Made by a program: the position numbers and the translations under genes. Positions 1 through 8,085 of a stretch of DNA of 64,000 nucleotides are shown piece by piece. Numbering within the stretch: the first letter of the stretch is position 1; each line of letters starts with the position of its first letter. The stretch covers positions 3,410,001 through 3,474,000 of the forward strand of contig NZ_JAFBCF010000001.1 in NCBI RefSeq assembly GCF_016907535.1. The letters run 5' to 3'. The notes under the pieces were generated by a model. The model was not told the origin of the DNA. It made no database searches and saw nothing but the letters and a program-made list of their open reading frames with translations. Origin of the DNA: Microlunatus panaciterrae (GTDB taxonomy: Bacteria > Actinomycetota > Actinomycetes > Propionibacteriales > Propionibacteriaceae).

Positions 1-999
1 GGCCGGGTCGCCGGCCAGCTCGAGGTCGCGGAAGTCGAGCCAGCCCAGATAGCCGCCGGCCGGCGGCTGGTAGCGCACCTGCGGCAGCTCAGCGGCGAGC
101 AGTCGAGCCAGCAGCCGGCGGTTCTGGTCCAGACCGGACACCGTCTCGGCCAGCCAGTCCCGCCCGCCGGTCAGCGCGGCCCGATGGGCGATGACGCCCA
201 GGTGGCTCACCAGGTAGCCGACCTCGGGCGGCAGCCTTGCCAGGTCGGGCATCGCCGCCGGGCCGGCGACGGCCAGCGCCGCCTTCAACCCGGCCAGGTT
301 CCAGGCCTTCGACGCTGAGGACAGCACGAAGGCGTCCGCGGCCGCCGGCAGGCTCAGGTACGGCACGAACGGGGTGTCGGGATAGACCAACGGGGCGTGG
401 ATCTCGTCTGCCACCACCCTGACCCCGTGGCCGGCCGCGAGCTCGGCCACCGCCTGCAGCTCGGTCCGGCTGTGCACGGTGCCGGTGGGGTTGTGCGGGC
501 TGCAGAGCAGGTAGGCCGCGGGTCGGCCACCGGCGCGGGCCTCGCCGAAGGCACGGTCCAGCGCGACCAGGTCGATCCGGTGCCCCGCAGTCAGCCGCGC
601 CTCACCGATCCGCCGCCCGATGCTCTCGACCAACCGGTAGAACGGGGGGTACACCGGCGGATTGACGACGACGACGTCGCCCGGACCGGTCAGCAGCTTG
701 AGCACCTCGGCGGTCCCGGTCAGCACATCGGGCACCGTCGCCATGCTGTCCGCCGCGATCGGCCAGTCCCAGCGCCAGCCGGCGAAGTCGGCGAACGCCT
801 CGGCGTAGCCGGTGCCGAACGGATATCCGGTGTCACCCAGGTCGAGCGCGTCGGTCAGCGCCCGGACGACAGCCGGTGCCGGCAGCAGATCCATCTCGGC
901 CACCCAGAGCGGCAGCACGTCGGGCTCGTACAGCCGCCACTTCAGGCTGGTACGACGCCGCAGGGCCTCCAGCGAGAGCTGCTCGAACGGGTTCGGCAT
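1..999 (-). CDS. MalY/PatB-type PLP aminotransferase (cystathionine beta-lyase family), 3' end outside window
   Basis: The open frame runs leftward from ATG at 999 to the window edge and gives 333 residues of a family usually about 380-400 long, so the C-terminus is missing. The N-terminal FEQLSLEALRRRTSLKWRLY and the following LPLWVAEMDL are typical of the MalY/PatB group of fold-type I PLP enzymes. The SPHNPTG segment and the SASKAWNLAG segment are visible. Lys231 in the latter is the expected Schiff-base lysine, and the upstream VVADEIHAPL holds the Asp that contacts the pyridine nitrogen. Members cleave C-S bonds of cystathionine or cysteine conjugates or act as aminotransferases. The substrate cannot be told from sequence. 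It follows the ankyrin gene by 10 bases and is probably the last or a late gene of the idsA operon. Confidence 0.85.
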   Translation of the reverse strand, partial: MPNPFEQLSLEALRRRTSLKWRLYEPDVLPLWVAEMDLLPAPAVVRALTDALDLGDTGYPFGTGYAEAFADFAGWRWDWPIAADSMATVPDVLTGTAEVLKLLTGPGDVVVVNPPVYPPFYRLVESIGRRIGEARLTAGHRIDLVALDRAFGEARAGGRPAAYLLCSPHNPTGTVHSRTELQAVAELAAGHGVRVVADEIHAPLVYPDTPFVPYLSLPAAADAFVLSSASKAWNLAGLKAALAVAGPAAMPDLARLPPEVGYLVSHLGVIAHRAALTGGRDWLAETVSGLDQNRRLLARLLAAELPQVRYQPPAGGYLGWLDFRDLELAGDPA

Positions 1000-1009
1000 G
1001 CGGCGAAGA

Positions 1010-2215
1010 CTAACGGCTGCCGAGCTTGCGCTCGGCGTCGCTCAACAGCTCGGCGATGTCCAGCTGCCCGCTGTGCCGGGCCCAGTCGGCCGGCGTCGCC
1101 CGGAACCGGTCGTCGGTCACGCTCGGGTCGGCGCCCACCTCCAGCAGCAGCCGGACCAGGTCGGTGTGGCCACCGTGGGCGGCCTCATGCAGTGCGGTGC
1201 GGCCGAACCGTTCGGGAACCCCTGGGTCGAAGCCGTAGCCGAGCAGCAGCCGGACCGGACCGGTGCGGCCGTTCTCGGCGGCCTTGGCCACGGCGGTGGG
1301 CAGCCGCTCCCGCGCCCGCCGCGGCAGGGACGGGTCGGCGGCGGCCCAGTCGGCAGCCCGCTGCTCGTCGCCGGCCAGGCACGCGCCGAGGAAGCTGTCG
1401 ACCTCGTCCACCACCGAGGTGTCGGCTCCTGCCTCGGCCAGCAGCTGCGCGATCACCGGGAAGCCGGCCAGCACCGCCAGCCGATAGGGCGTCTGGTCAC
1501 CGTAGTTGGGGTGGTAGCCCCGGCCGTCCGGGTCGACCTGATGCCGGAGCAGCAGCTCGACCCGGTGCTGCAGACCGTGGTCGGCCGCCCAGCGCAGCTG
1601 CTCGGTCACCATCTCGGTGGGGGAGGGATAGCGGTGCCCGAGCCGCCGGCGCCACGGGCTGTCGAGGCCGGCGCCGAGACCGAACTCGAACAGCAATTCG
1701 AGATGATCGTCGGCAGCAGAGAACATCCGGTTGTAGAGACCCTGGTTGTCGTTGGGGTCGGCGCCGGCCTCAAGCAGCAGCCGCGCCAGCCGTGCCGCGT
1801 CCGGGTGCACCGGCTGGTCCTGCTCGCCGCCGCCGAGGACACCGGTCAGCGCGGTGAACGGCGACGGCAGGTCGTTCCAGAGAAAGCCGGCGTTCGGGTC
1901 GGCGCCGGCCGCCAGCAGCAGCCGCGCAGTCTCCACGGCCGAACGGCCGGGGCCGTCACCGAGACGGCTGTAGCAGAGGTAGAGCAGCGGCTGCCAGTCG
2001 CACGGGCCGCCCGGGCGATCGGCGAGCTCCGGCTGGTCGGCGAGCAGGGTGCGGAGGCGGTGGTGGGCGCCGGTCGCCGCCATCGTGAACACGTCCGTCG
2101 CCGCCAGGTCTGGACGGTCAGCGAGCAGGCGTTGGGCGGACGCGACCCTTTCGGGTCGGTCGTCGGTATAGTCCAGGCAGCCCTCGCGAAGCAGGCGTTC
2201 GGCGAACTCGGTCAC
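1010..2215 (-). CDS. ankyrin-repeat protein
   Basis: A 401-residue soluble protein with a GTG start. Repeated ankyrin units are obvious: ETARLLLAAGADPNAG, LARLLLEAGADPND, GRTGPVRLLLGYGFDPGV, and a canonical C-terminal unit with GRTALHEAAHGGHTDLVRLL. No catalytic domain, signal peptide or membrane segment is visible. Ankyrin stacks bind other proteins; the partner is unknown. It starts 12 bases after the idsA stop codon, so the two are probably co-transcribed and coupled. There is no sequence clue linking it to isoprenoid synthesis other than this position. Confidence 0.8.
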   Translation of the reverse strand: MTEFAERLLREGCLDYTDDRPERVASAQRLLADRPDLAATDVFTMAATGAHHRLRTLLADQPELADRPGGPCDWQPLLYLCYSRLGDGPGRSAVETARLLLAAGADPNAGFLWNDLPSPFTALTGVLGGGEQDQPVHPDAARLARLLLEAGADPNDNQGLYNRMFSAADDHLELLFEFGLGAGLDSPWRRRLGHRYPSPTEMVTEQLRWAADHGLQHRVELLLRHQVDPDGRGYHPNYGDQTPYRLAVLAGFPVIAQLLAEAGADTSVVDEVDSFLGACLAGDEQRAADWAAADPSLPRRARERLPTAVAKAAENGRTGPVRLLLGYGFDPGVPERFGRTALHEAAHGGHTDLVRLLLEVGADPSVTDDRFRATPADWARHSGQLDIAELLSDAERKLGSR

Positions 2216-2227
2216 GGCGCAGCCCGC

Positions 2228-3358
2228 CTAGTAGTCCCGCTGGACGGCGGCCTCAGCCAGGGCCGTCAGCGCCGTACGGCCAGGGTCGGTCAGCTCGCCG
2301 GCGGCGAGAGCGGCCAGCGCGCGGTCGTGGTTGGAGCTGATCATCCGCTCCACCGCCTGCTTGGCGCCGGAGTCGGCGATCACCTGCTGCAGCCGGGCGA
2401 CGCCATCGGCATCCAGCCCAGGGTCGCCGAACAGCGCGTCCAGCAGCGCCAGGCCGGCCGGCGTGGTCTGGGCATAGGTGTGCGCGACCAGCAGCGTGCG
2501 CTTGCCTTCGCGAAGATCGTCACCGGCAGGCTTCCCGGTGAGCGCCGGGTCGCCGAATACCCCGAGCAGGTCGTCGCGGAACTGGAAGGCACGGCCCAGC
2601 GGGGAGCCGTAGTCGGCGAGGGTCTGTTGGAGTCGTTCGTCGCCACCGCCCAGCGCGGCGCCGAACTGGCAGGGTCGCTGGACGGTGTAACGCGCGGACT
2701 TGTACTCGACCACCCGGTTGGCCTCGTCCAGGGCCCGCTGCCTCCCGTGGCCGTTGGTCGGCTGCGCCTGGGCCACCACGTCGAGGAACTGCCCACAGGT
2801 CACCTCGGTACGCATCGCCTCCAGCACCGGGAGTGCGCGGCCCAGCGCGACCGGGTCCAGGCCTGCCTCGTGCAGCATCTGCACCGACCACATCAGCAGC
2901 AGGTCGCCGAGCAGGATCGCCCCGGCGTGCCCGAACACCGCCGAGTCGCCGAGCCAGCCGGCCGTGGCATGCAGCCGTTCGAACTCGCGGTGCGCCGCCG
3001 GCTGACCACGCCGCAGGTCGGAGGAGTCCATCACGTCGTCGTGAACCAGCGCACTGACATGCAGCAGGTCCAGACTGGCGGCGGCCGTCAGCAACGGCCC
3101 GGGCGAGGACGACGGCAGGCCGGCGGCCGCGACCCAGCCCCAGACCGCGAAGGCGGGCCGCAACCGCTTGCCGCCGGACAGCAGCCGGCCGGCGAGGGTG
3201 TGCACCGGACCGAGCTCGTCGCCGATGGCGTCCAGCACCGGCAGCTGGCTGGCGAGGAAGGTCGCAATCGACTCCGACACCGCGGTCCGGAACGTCGGCG
3301 ACACCGGATCGGACGGGTCGAGGACCCGGCTCGGAGCGTCGTTGTGATCATTGCCCAC
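2228..3358 (-). CDS. idsA: trans-polyprenyl diphosphate synthase (geranylgeranyl/farnesyl type)
   Basis: A 376-residue isoprenyl diphosphate synthase that condenses isopentenyl diphosphate with allylic diphosphates. The first aspartate-rich motif is DDVMD at residues 107-111 within ALVHDDVMDSSDLRRG. The second is RDD in FQFRDDLLGVFGD. GGKRLRP, the isopentenyl diphosphate-binding segment, is present near residue 60. Chain length of the product cannot be fixed from sequence. The start is GTG at 3358, chosen because a TAGGCT hexamer ends 7 bases upstream, as in a leaderless transcript. It diverges from metF and heads a leftward operon with the ankyrin protein and the PLP enzyme. The idsA-metF neighbourhood is also seen in mycobacteria. 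Confidence 0.9.
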   Translation of the reverse strand: MGNDHNDAPSRVLDPSDPVSPTFRTAVSESIATFLASQLPVLDAIGDELGPVHTLAGRLLSGGKRLRPAFAVWGWVAAAGLPSSSPGPLLTAAASLDLLHVSALVHDDVMDSSDLRRGQPAAHREFERLHATAGWLGDSAVFGHAGAILLGDLLLMWSVQMLHEAGLDPVALGRALPVLEAMRTEVTCGQFLDVVAQAQPTNGHGRQRALDEANRVVEYKSARYTVQRPCQFGAALGGGDERLQQTLADYGSPLGRAFQFRDDLLGVFGDPALTGKPAGDDLREGKRTLLVAHTYAQTTPAGLALLDALFGDPGLDADGVARLQQVIADSGAKQAVERMISSNHDRALAALAAGELTDPGRTALTALAEAAVQRDY

Positions 3359-3364
3359 ATGGTG

Positions 3365-3400
3365 AGCCTACGAAGTGGACCTGGGGCGCTGACCTAGGGT
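3365..3400. promoter_or_regulatory. divergent leaderless promoters of idsA and metF
   Basis: Two -10 hexamers face outward in a 48-base gap. TAGGCT on the minus strand (3370 to 3365) ends 7 bases before the idsA GTG at 3358. TAGGGT on the plus strand (3395-3400) ends 7 bases before the metF ATG at 3407. This spacing puts the transcription start at the first base of each start codon. No good -35 is visible for either. Confidence 0.65.
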
Positions 3401-3406
3401 GTGGCT

Positions 3407-4330
3407 ATGTCCGCTCGAACCGAGTTCTCCCGGCGCTCCCGTACGCCGACGATCGCGGACCTGCTGGAGAGCTCGACCGGCCCGCTGTTCTCGTTCGAGT
3501 TCTTCCCGCCGAAGGACGACGCTCAGCAGCGTCAGCTGTGGCAGACGGTGCGCCACCTCGAGGCGCTCGGCCCGGACTTCGTCTCGGTCACGTACGGGGC
3601 CAGCGGCTCGACCCGGGAGAGGACCATCCGGGTCACCGAGGACATCGCCCGCAACACGACCCTGCGGACCATGGCCCATCTGACCTGCGCCAGCCAGTCA
3701 CGCGACCAGCTGCGCCGAGTGATCGGCTCGTACGCCGCCGCCGGCATCCGGCACGTGCTCGCGATCCGTGGCGACCCGCCCGGTGGACCGCGCGAACTAT
3801 GGGTGCCGCACCCGGAGGGCCTCGACAACGCCACCCAGCTGGTGTCGCTGGTGCGCGAGCTCGGCGACTTCTGCGTCGGCGTCGCCGCCTTCCCGGACGT
3901 CCACCCCGAGCACGGCGACCCCGACCTGGACGCCCGCATCCTAGTCGACAAGGCTCGGGCCGGGGCGAGCTTCGCCATCACCCAGCTGTTCTTCGGGGCC
4001 CAGGACTACTTCGACCTGGTCGGGCGGGTGCGGGCGCTCGGCTGCGACATCCCGATCATCCCCGGCATCATGCCGGTCACCAGCCTGCCGCAGATCTCCC
4101 GGTTCGCCGAGCTCTCCGGTGCGGCGCTGCCGGCGACGGTGACCGACCGGCTGCACGAGGTCGCCGACGACGCCGACCAGGTCCGCCGGGTCGGCATCGA
4201 GATCGCCACCGAACTGTCGGAGACGCTGCTCAACGGCGGCGCCCCGGGCCTGCACTTCTTCACCCAGAACAGGTCGCTGGCTACCCGAGAGATTTACGCC
4301 AGATTGCACCAGGCGCCGCATCGACGGTGA
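3407..4330 (+). CDS. metF: 5,10-methylenetetrahydrofolate reductase
   Basis: A 307-residue FAD enzyme reducing methylene-THF to methyl-THF for methionine synthesis. The N-terminal FSFEFFPPKDD carries the conserved catalytic Glu region. TYGASGSTR, HLTCASQSRDQL and VLAIRGDPP line the folate/FAD site of the TIM barrel. The length fits bacterial MetF. An in-frame GTG at 3401 would add two residues, but ATG 3407 is preferred because the TAGGGT hexamer sits exactly at leaderless spacing before it. Its last 50 bases overlap the 3' end of the convergent helD gene. Confidence 0.93.
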   Translation: MSARTEFSRRSRTPTIADLLESSTGPLFSFEFFPPKDDAQQRQLWQTVRHLEALGPDFVSVTYGASGSTRERTIRVTEDIARNTTLRTMAHLTCASQSRDQLRRVIGSYAAAGIRHVLAIRGDPPGGPRELWVPHPEGLDNATQLVSLVRELGDFCVGVAAFPDVHPEHGDPDLDARILVDKARAGASFAITQLFFGAQDYFDLVGRVRALGCDIPIIPGIMPVTSLPQISRFAELSGAALPATVTDRLHEVADDADQVRRVGIEIATELSETLLNGGAPGLHFFTQNRSLATREIYARLHQAPHRR

Positions 4331-6470
4331 CCAGCCGTTGGGTCGGTCGGGTCAGGGCGACGTAGAGCGTCCGTACGCCACCAGGTGACTCGGCGACCAC
4401 GTCATCGGGGGACACCACCACCACACCGTCGTACTCCAACCCCTTGGACTGCAGAGGGGTGACGGCCACGACCCGGGTCTGGTCGACCTGCAGACCTCCC
4501 TGCCGGAGGGCGGTGCCGACCTCGGCCAGCAGCGACGGCGGGCAGATGACCCCCACCGTGCCCTCGACCTGCCGGAGCAGCTCCCTGGCCACCTCCACCG
4601 CGGCCGCCGGCAGGCCCTCGCCGTCGGCCACCCTGAGCTCGGGCTCGATCCCGGTGGAGCGGACCGCCGTCGGCAGGTCGGCCTGCGGGTAAGCGTCCAC
4701 CACGACCTGCGCAGCCAGCTCGAACACCTCGGCCGGGCTGCGGTAGTTGGTACTCATCCGGAAGTGCCGATGCGGCGCACGCCCGATGGTCTCGTTGAGG
4801 GCACGTTCGGCCTCCTCGGCGTCGGACCAGGAGCTCTGGGCCGGGTCGCCGACGATGGTCCAACTGGCCTGGGCGCCCCGACGGCGCAGCATCCGCCACT
4901 GCATCGGGGTGATGTCCTGAGCCTCGTCCACGAGGATGTGGGCGTAGGTCTGGTGTGCCTCGGCGAACGGGTCGATCTCGCGCGGGCCGGCCAGCCGATC
5001 CATCGTGGTGACGACCTCGTTGACCTCCTCGTCCGTGTCGATGAACAGCGAGATCTCGTCATCCTCCGACTCCGGAACGGCCCCCAGCCGGTCGACCAGC
5101 TCATCCAGCAGCGCCCCGTCGGCGACCGTCCAGTCCAGCTGCTGTCGGTAGCTCGCGCTGACGGCCTCCTGCTCGGCGTGTGACAGGACCGAGTCGGCGA
5201 CCCTGGACATCACCTCGCGGTCGCCCAGCCGGGCGAGGGCCTGGGTGGCGCTCAGCGTCGGCCACCAGGCGTTGCGGAACATCCGGTAGGTCGCCGTGTC
5301 GGAGACCTGGTCGTCGAACTCCTCCCGCTCCAGGTCCAGGTCGGCCGGCTTCGAGCGCCAGAGCGCCTTCAGCAGGGCCGCCTCGGCGGCTTCCCGGCCC
5401 TGGTTGAGCTTGTGATGGGCGAGGACGTCCCGGCGGATCCGCTCCAGCGTGTGGCTGCCGACCCGCAGCACGTCCCCGCGCAACGTGAGCCTGAGCTCCT
5501 GCGGGGTGGAGGTGAGTGGGTCGGAGACCAGCCGTCGGAGCACCTGCACCATCCGCAGACTGCCCTTCGCCGCGGCGGCGACGGGCTCATCCACCCGTTC
5601 GCCGCGCAGCCGGACCACGTCCGAGGCCACCATCCCGATCGGTCGCAGCGTGACCGAGTCCTCGCCCAGGGACGGCAGCACCCGCTCGATGTAGTTCATG
5701 AACACCAGTGAGGGGCCGACGACGAGCACGCCGCCGTTCTCGAACCGTCGCCGGTGCGAGTAGAGCAGGTAGGCCGCCCGGTGCAGGGCGACCACGGTCT
5801 TCCCGGTGCCCGGGCCGCCGGAGATGGTGGTGACACCCTGGTAGGGCGCCCGGATGGCCTCGTCCTGCTCAGCCTGGATGGTGGCGACGATGTCGCGCAT
5901 GGTGTGGCCGCGGGCCCTGGTCAGGGCCGCCATCAACGCACCCTCGCCGATCACCACCAGCTCGGAGCCTGCGCTCTCACCGTCGAGCAGGTCGTCCTCG
6001 ACGCCGATCACCCGGTCGCCCCGGCAGCGCAACACCCGCCGTCGGACCACGTCCATCGGGTTGGTCGGGGTGGCCCGGTAGAAGGGCTCGGCGGCCCGTG
6101 CCCGCCAGTCGATCACCAGCGGCTCGTAGTCGCCGTCGCGGACGCCGATCCGGCCGACATAGCGGATCTCGCCGGTGGTGTGGTCCAGCCGGCCGAAGAC
6201 CAGGCCCTCGTGCTCGGCGTCCAGGACGGCGAGGCGCTTGGCGGACTGGAAGGCGAAAACGTCACGCTCGTACAGCCCGGTGCCGTCCTCCTCCCGGACG
6301 AAGTCGGCGCGGTCGGACTGGAACAGCGAGCGGCCCTCGCTGGCGACCTGCCTGGCTGACCGGGTCGCCTCCGCCAGACGCGTATAGACCAGGTCGACGT
6401 GAGCCTGCTCGATGGCGATCTCTTGTTCCAACGCGGTGGTCGGCTGAGCCGGCGATTTCGGAGAAGTCAA
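4281..6470 (-). CDS. helD: HelD-like RNA polymerase recycling ATPase (UvrD/Rep-type helicase superfamily 1)
   Basis: A 729-residue protein matching the actinobacterial HelD/HelR layout in length. It has an N-terminal coiled-coil arm (about residues 1-80, LEQEIAIEQAHVDLVYTRL), Walker A GGPGTGKT, Walker B-like HILVDEAQDITPMQW, and superfamily 1 motifs VGDPAQSSW, FRMSTNYRSP and TPLQSKGLEYDGVVV near the C-terminus. HelD proteins bind RNA polymerase and release it from DNA; some actinobacterial HelR members also displace rifamycins. The start is TTG at 6470 with AAGGA upstream; no ATG fits. I see no rifamycin-associated element upstream. The 3' end overlaps metF by 50 bases tail to tail, so the transcripts must be partly antisense to each other. 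Confidence 0.85.
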   Translation of the reverse strand: MTSPKSPAQPTTALEQEIAIEQAHVDLVYTRLAEATRSARQVASEGRSLFQSDRADFVREEDGTGLYERDVFAFQSAKRLAVLDAEHEGLVFGRLDHTTGEIRYVGRIGVRDGDYEPLVIDWRARAAEPFYRATPTNPMDVVRRRVLRCRGDRVIGVEDDLLDGESAGSELVVIGEGALMAALTRARGHTMRDIVATIQAEQDEAIRAPYQGVTTISGGPGTGKTVVALHRAAYLLYSHRRRFENGGVLVVGPSLVFMNYIERVLPSLGEDSVTLRPIGMVASDVVRLRGERVDEPVAAAAKGSLRMVQVLRRLVSDPLTSTPQELRLTLRGDVLRVGSHTLERIRRDVLAHHKLNQGREAAEAALLKALWRSKPADLDLEREEFDDQVSDTATYRMFRNAWWPTLSATQALARLGDREVMSRVADSVLSHAEQEAVSASYRQQLDWTVADGALLDELVDRLGAVPESEDDEISLFIDTDEEVNEVVTTMDRLAGPREIDPFAEAHQTYAHILVDEAQDITPMQWRMLRRRGAQASWTIVGDPAQSSWSDAEEAERALNETIGRAPHRHFRMSTNYRSPAEVFELAAQVVVDAYPQADLPTAVRSTGIEPELRVADGEGLPAAAVEVARELLRQVEGTVGVICPPSLLAEVGTALRQGGLQVDQTRVVAVTPLQSKGLEYDGVVVVSPDDVVAESPGGVRTLYVALTRPTQRLVTVDAAPGAIWRKSLG

Positions 6471-6534
6471 GAAGAGTGATCCTTACCCCAGAAAAGTGAA
6501 CATCTGAGTTTACTCGGTATTCGCCAGGTCTTCC

Positions 6535-8019
6535 TCATCCGAGGAGATCGTGGCAGCCGTACGAGGCCAGCGCGCCGGACAGCAGGGTCTGGGAGAGCCC
6601 CGCGCCGCCGCGGGAGAAGGGCCCGGCCAGGAACAGCCCGGGAACGCTGGTGGTGACTGGAGGGCGGTGGAGCCAGCTGCGGAAGCCGTTCCAGGCCACC
6701 CCGGCGCCGGGTCGCGCGGTGCTGACGCGGTGGTCGTGGCTGCTGCGGACGGTGCCGGTGCCCACCGGGCGGTCGAAGGTCACCACCGGGACGCCGCTGC
6801 CGTCATAGCTGATCGTCTCGGTCACCTCGGTGCAGCCGTCGGCAAGCAGCTCGTGTCGGACCGAGGGGTGGCGCGCCGGTGACAGCCGGTTCACCGCTCG
6901 CCGCAGCGCAACGGCCGAGCGGTCCAGCAGGGCGTTCGCGAGCAGCACGTTGCAGCTCTGCCACGGGTCGGCGGTGCAGATCACCGCCGCACCGTCGACC
7001 AGATCACCGTCGGCCGTGGTCACGCCCACGGCCCGTCCGGTGTCGTCCACCCTGATCCGCAGCACCGGGGTCTCCAGTCGGACCGGCACTCGCCGCAACC
7101 GCAGCCGCTCGGCCAGCAGCTCGACCAGAGTCGAGGTCCGGCCCTGCTCGGTGGGGGTGACGACGGTCCAGCGGCCGAACCGCCGCTCGACCGACAGCTG
7201 CACAGCGCAGAAGGCCGGTGTCCGCCCGGGCGGCGAACCCAGCCGGTAGGCGACCCCGCGGATGATGTCGGCCAGGTGCGGCTCGCCGATGCCGCGGGCC
7301 AGCGTCTCCACACTGTGCCGGGGTCTCAGCAGCTTCCTCGGCACCGCCCTCAGCTGGTCGCGGTCGCGCAGCTCCGACTCCAGGCCCAGCGGTCGCAGCG
7401 CCTGCCAGACGTCATCGAGGTGGTCCACGAAACCGCGCCAACGCTCCGCGACCGGCCGCCCGTAGGCCTCGCCGAGCGCCTCGAGCTGGTCGCCCCGGTC
7501 GGTCGGCAGCACCAGCTCGGTGCCGTCGGCGAACCGGTGCCGGGCGGGTGCGGCCGGGACCAGGTCCATCCCGGCCCGAGCCATCTCCGCATCCATCGGC
7601 CGGCCGCTCTTGCGGAAGAGGTCACGCCAAGGCGCCGGGAACCCGATCACCGCCGGCGCTGCGTCCACCAGCACCTCACCCCCGGGCCTTGACCCTGGCT
7701 CGCCGTGCCCTGAGCCTTGCGCTACGCGCCCTGAGCCTTGCGCCACGTGCCCTGAGCCTTGCGCCACGTGCCCTGAGCCTTGCGCCACGTGCCCTGAGCC
7801 TTGCGCCACGTGCCCTGAGCCTTGCGCCACGTGCCCTGAGCCTTGCGCTACGCGCCCTGAGCCTGTCGAAGGGCGCAGCACCTCGGCCGCGTACATCCCA
7901 CCCACCCGGTCTCGGGCCTCGAACACCTCGACCCGGTGACCGGCCTTGGCCAGCCGCGCGGCGGCCGCCATCCCGGCCAGGCCGGCACCGATCACCAGCA
8001 CCCGGCGGTCGTCTCCCAT
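6535..8019 (-). CDS. FAD-dependent oxidoreductase (amine oxidase / phytoene desaturase-like)
   Basis: A 494-residue flavoprotein. The N-terminal Rossmann motif GAGLAGMAAAARLAKAGHRV is followed by VFEARDRVGG. A C-terminal GLFLAGPFSRGGAGLSQTLL contains the second FAD contact of the amine oxidase/CrtI superfamily. The reaction is not predictable. Between the FAD motif and the rest of the fold (about residues 50-110) the protein has a low-complexity insertion of repeated GSGHVAQ units, encoded by a 21-bp array; the flanking frame is intact. The start ATG 8019 is preceded at leaderless spacing by TACGCT. It diverges from the adenosine kinase gene. Confidence 0.8.
   Translation of the reverse strand: MGDDRRVLVIGAGLAGMAAAARLAKAGHRVEVFEARDRVGGMYAAEVLRPSTGSGRVAQGSGHVAQGSGHVAQGSGHVAQGSGHVAQGSGHVAQGSGRVAQGSGHGEPGSRPGGEVLVDAAPAVIGFPAPWRDLFRKSGRPMDAEMARAGMDLVPAAPARHRFADGTELVLPTDRGDQLEALGEAYGRPVAERWRGFVDHLDDVWQALRPLGLESELRDRDQLRAVPRKLLRPRHSVETLARGIGEPHLADIIRGVAYRLGSPPGRTPAFCAVQLSVERRFGRWTVVTPTEQGRTSTLVELLAERLRLRRVPVRLETPVLRIRVDDTGRAVGVTTADGDLVDGAAVICTADPWQSCNVLLANALLDRSAVALRRAVNRLSPARHPSVRHELLADGCTEVTETISYDGSGVPVVTFDRPVGTGTVRSSHDHRVSTARPGAGVAWNGFRSWLHRPPVTTSVPGLFLAGPFSRGGAGLSQTLLSGALASYGCHDLLG
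7707..7874. repeat. in-frame 21-bp tandem repeat ending in a REP-like palindrome
   Basis: Seven consecutive 21-bp units start at 7707, 7728, 7749, 7770, 7791, 7812 and 7833. Each begins GCCCTGAGCCTTGCGC and ends in CACGTG or TACGCG with the next unit. The array closes with an imperfect palindrome at 7854-7874, GCCCTGAGCC followed by TGTCGAAGGGC, which resembles the intergenic REP-like palindromes common in high-GC genomes. All units are multiples of three and encode GSGHVAQ on the minus strand inside the FAD oxidoreductase. Confidence 0.9.
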
Positions 8020-8025
8020 GGGGCG

Positions 8026-8078
8026 AGCGTAGGGGACCCGAGCGGCGTTCAGCGGCCCGGTCGCAGCGCAGCTAGGCT
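8026..8078. promoter_or_regulatory. divergent leaderless promoters of the FAD oxidoreductase and adenosine kinase
   Basis: TACGCT on the minus strand (8031 to 8026) ends 7 bases before ATG 8019. TAGGCT on the plus strand (8073-8078) ends 8 bases before GTG 8086. The pattern repeats the idsA/metF arrangement. Confidence 0.6.
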
Positions 8079-8085
8079 CTCAGAC

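Noticed and set aside
812-3397. An 861-codon open frame on the plus strand over idsA and the ankyrin gene
   Set aside because: It is antisense to clear idsA and ankyrin frames and has the low-complexity Arg/Gly/Val/Gln composition of GC-rich shadows, with no recognisable domain.
7707-7874. CRISPR array
   Set aside because: The 21-bp units are contiguous without spacers, preserve a reading frame, and no cas gene is nearby.
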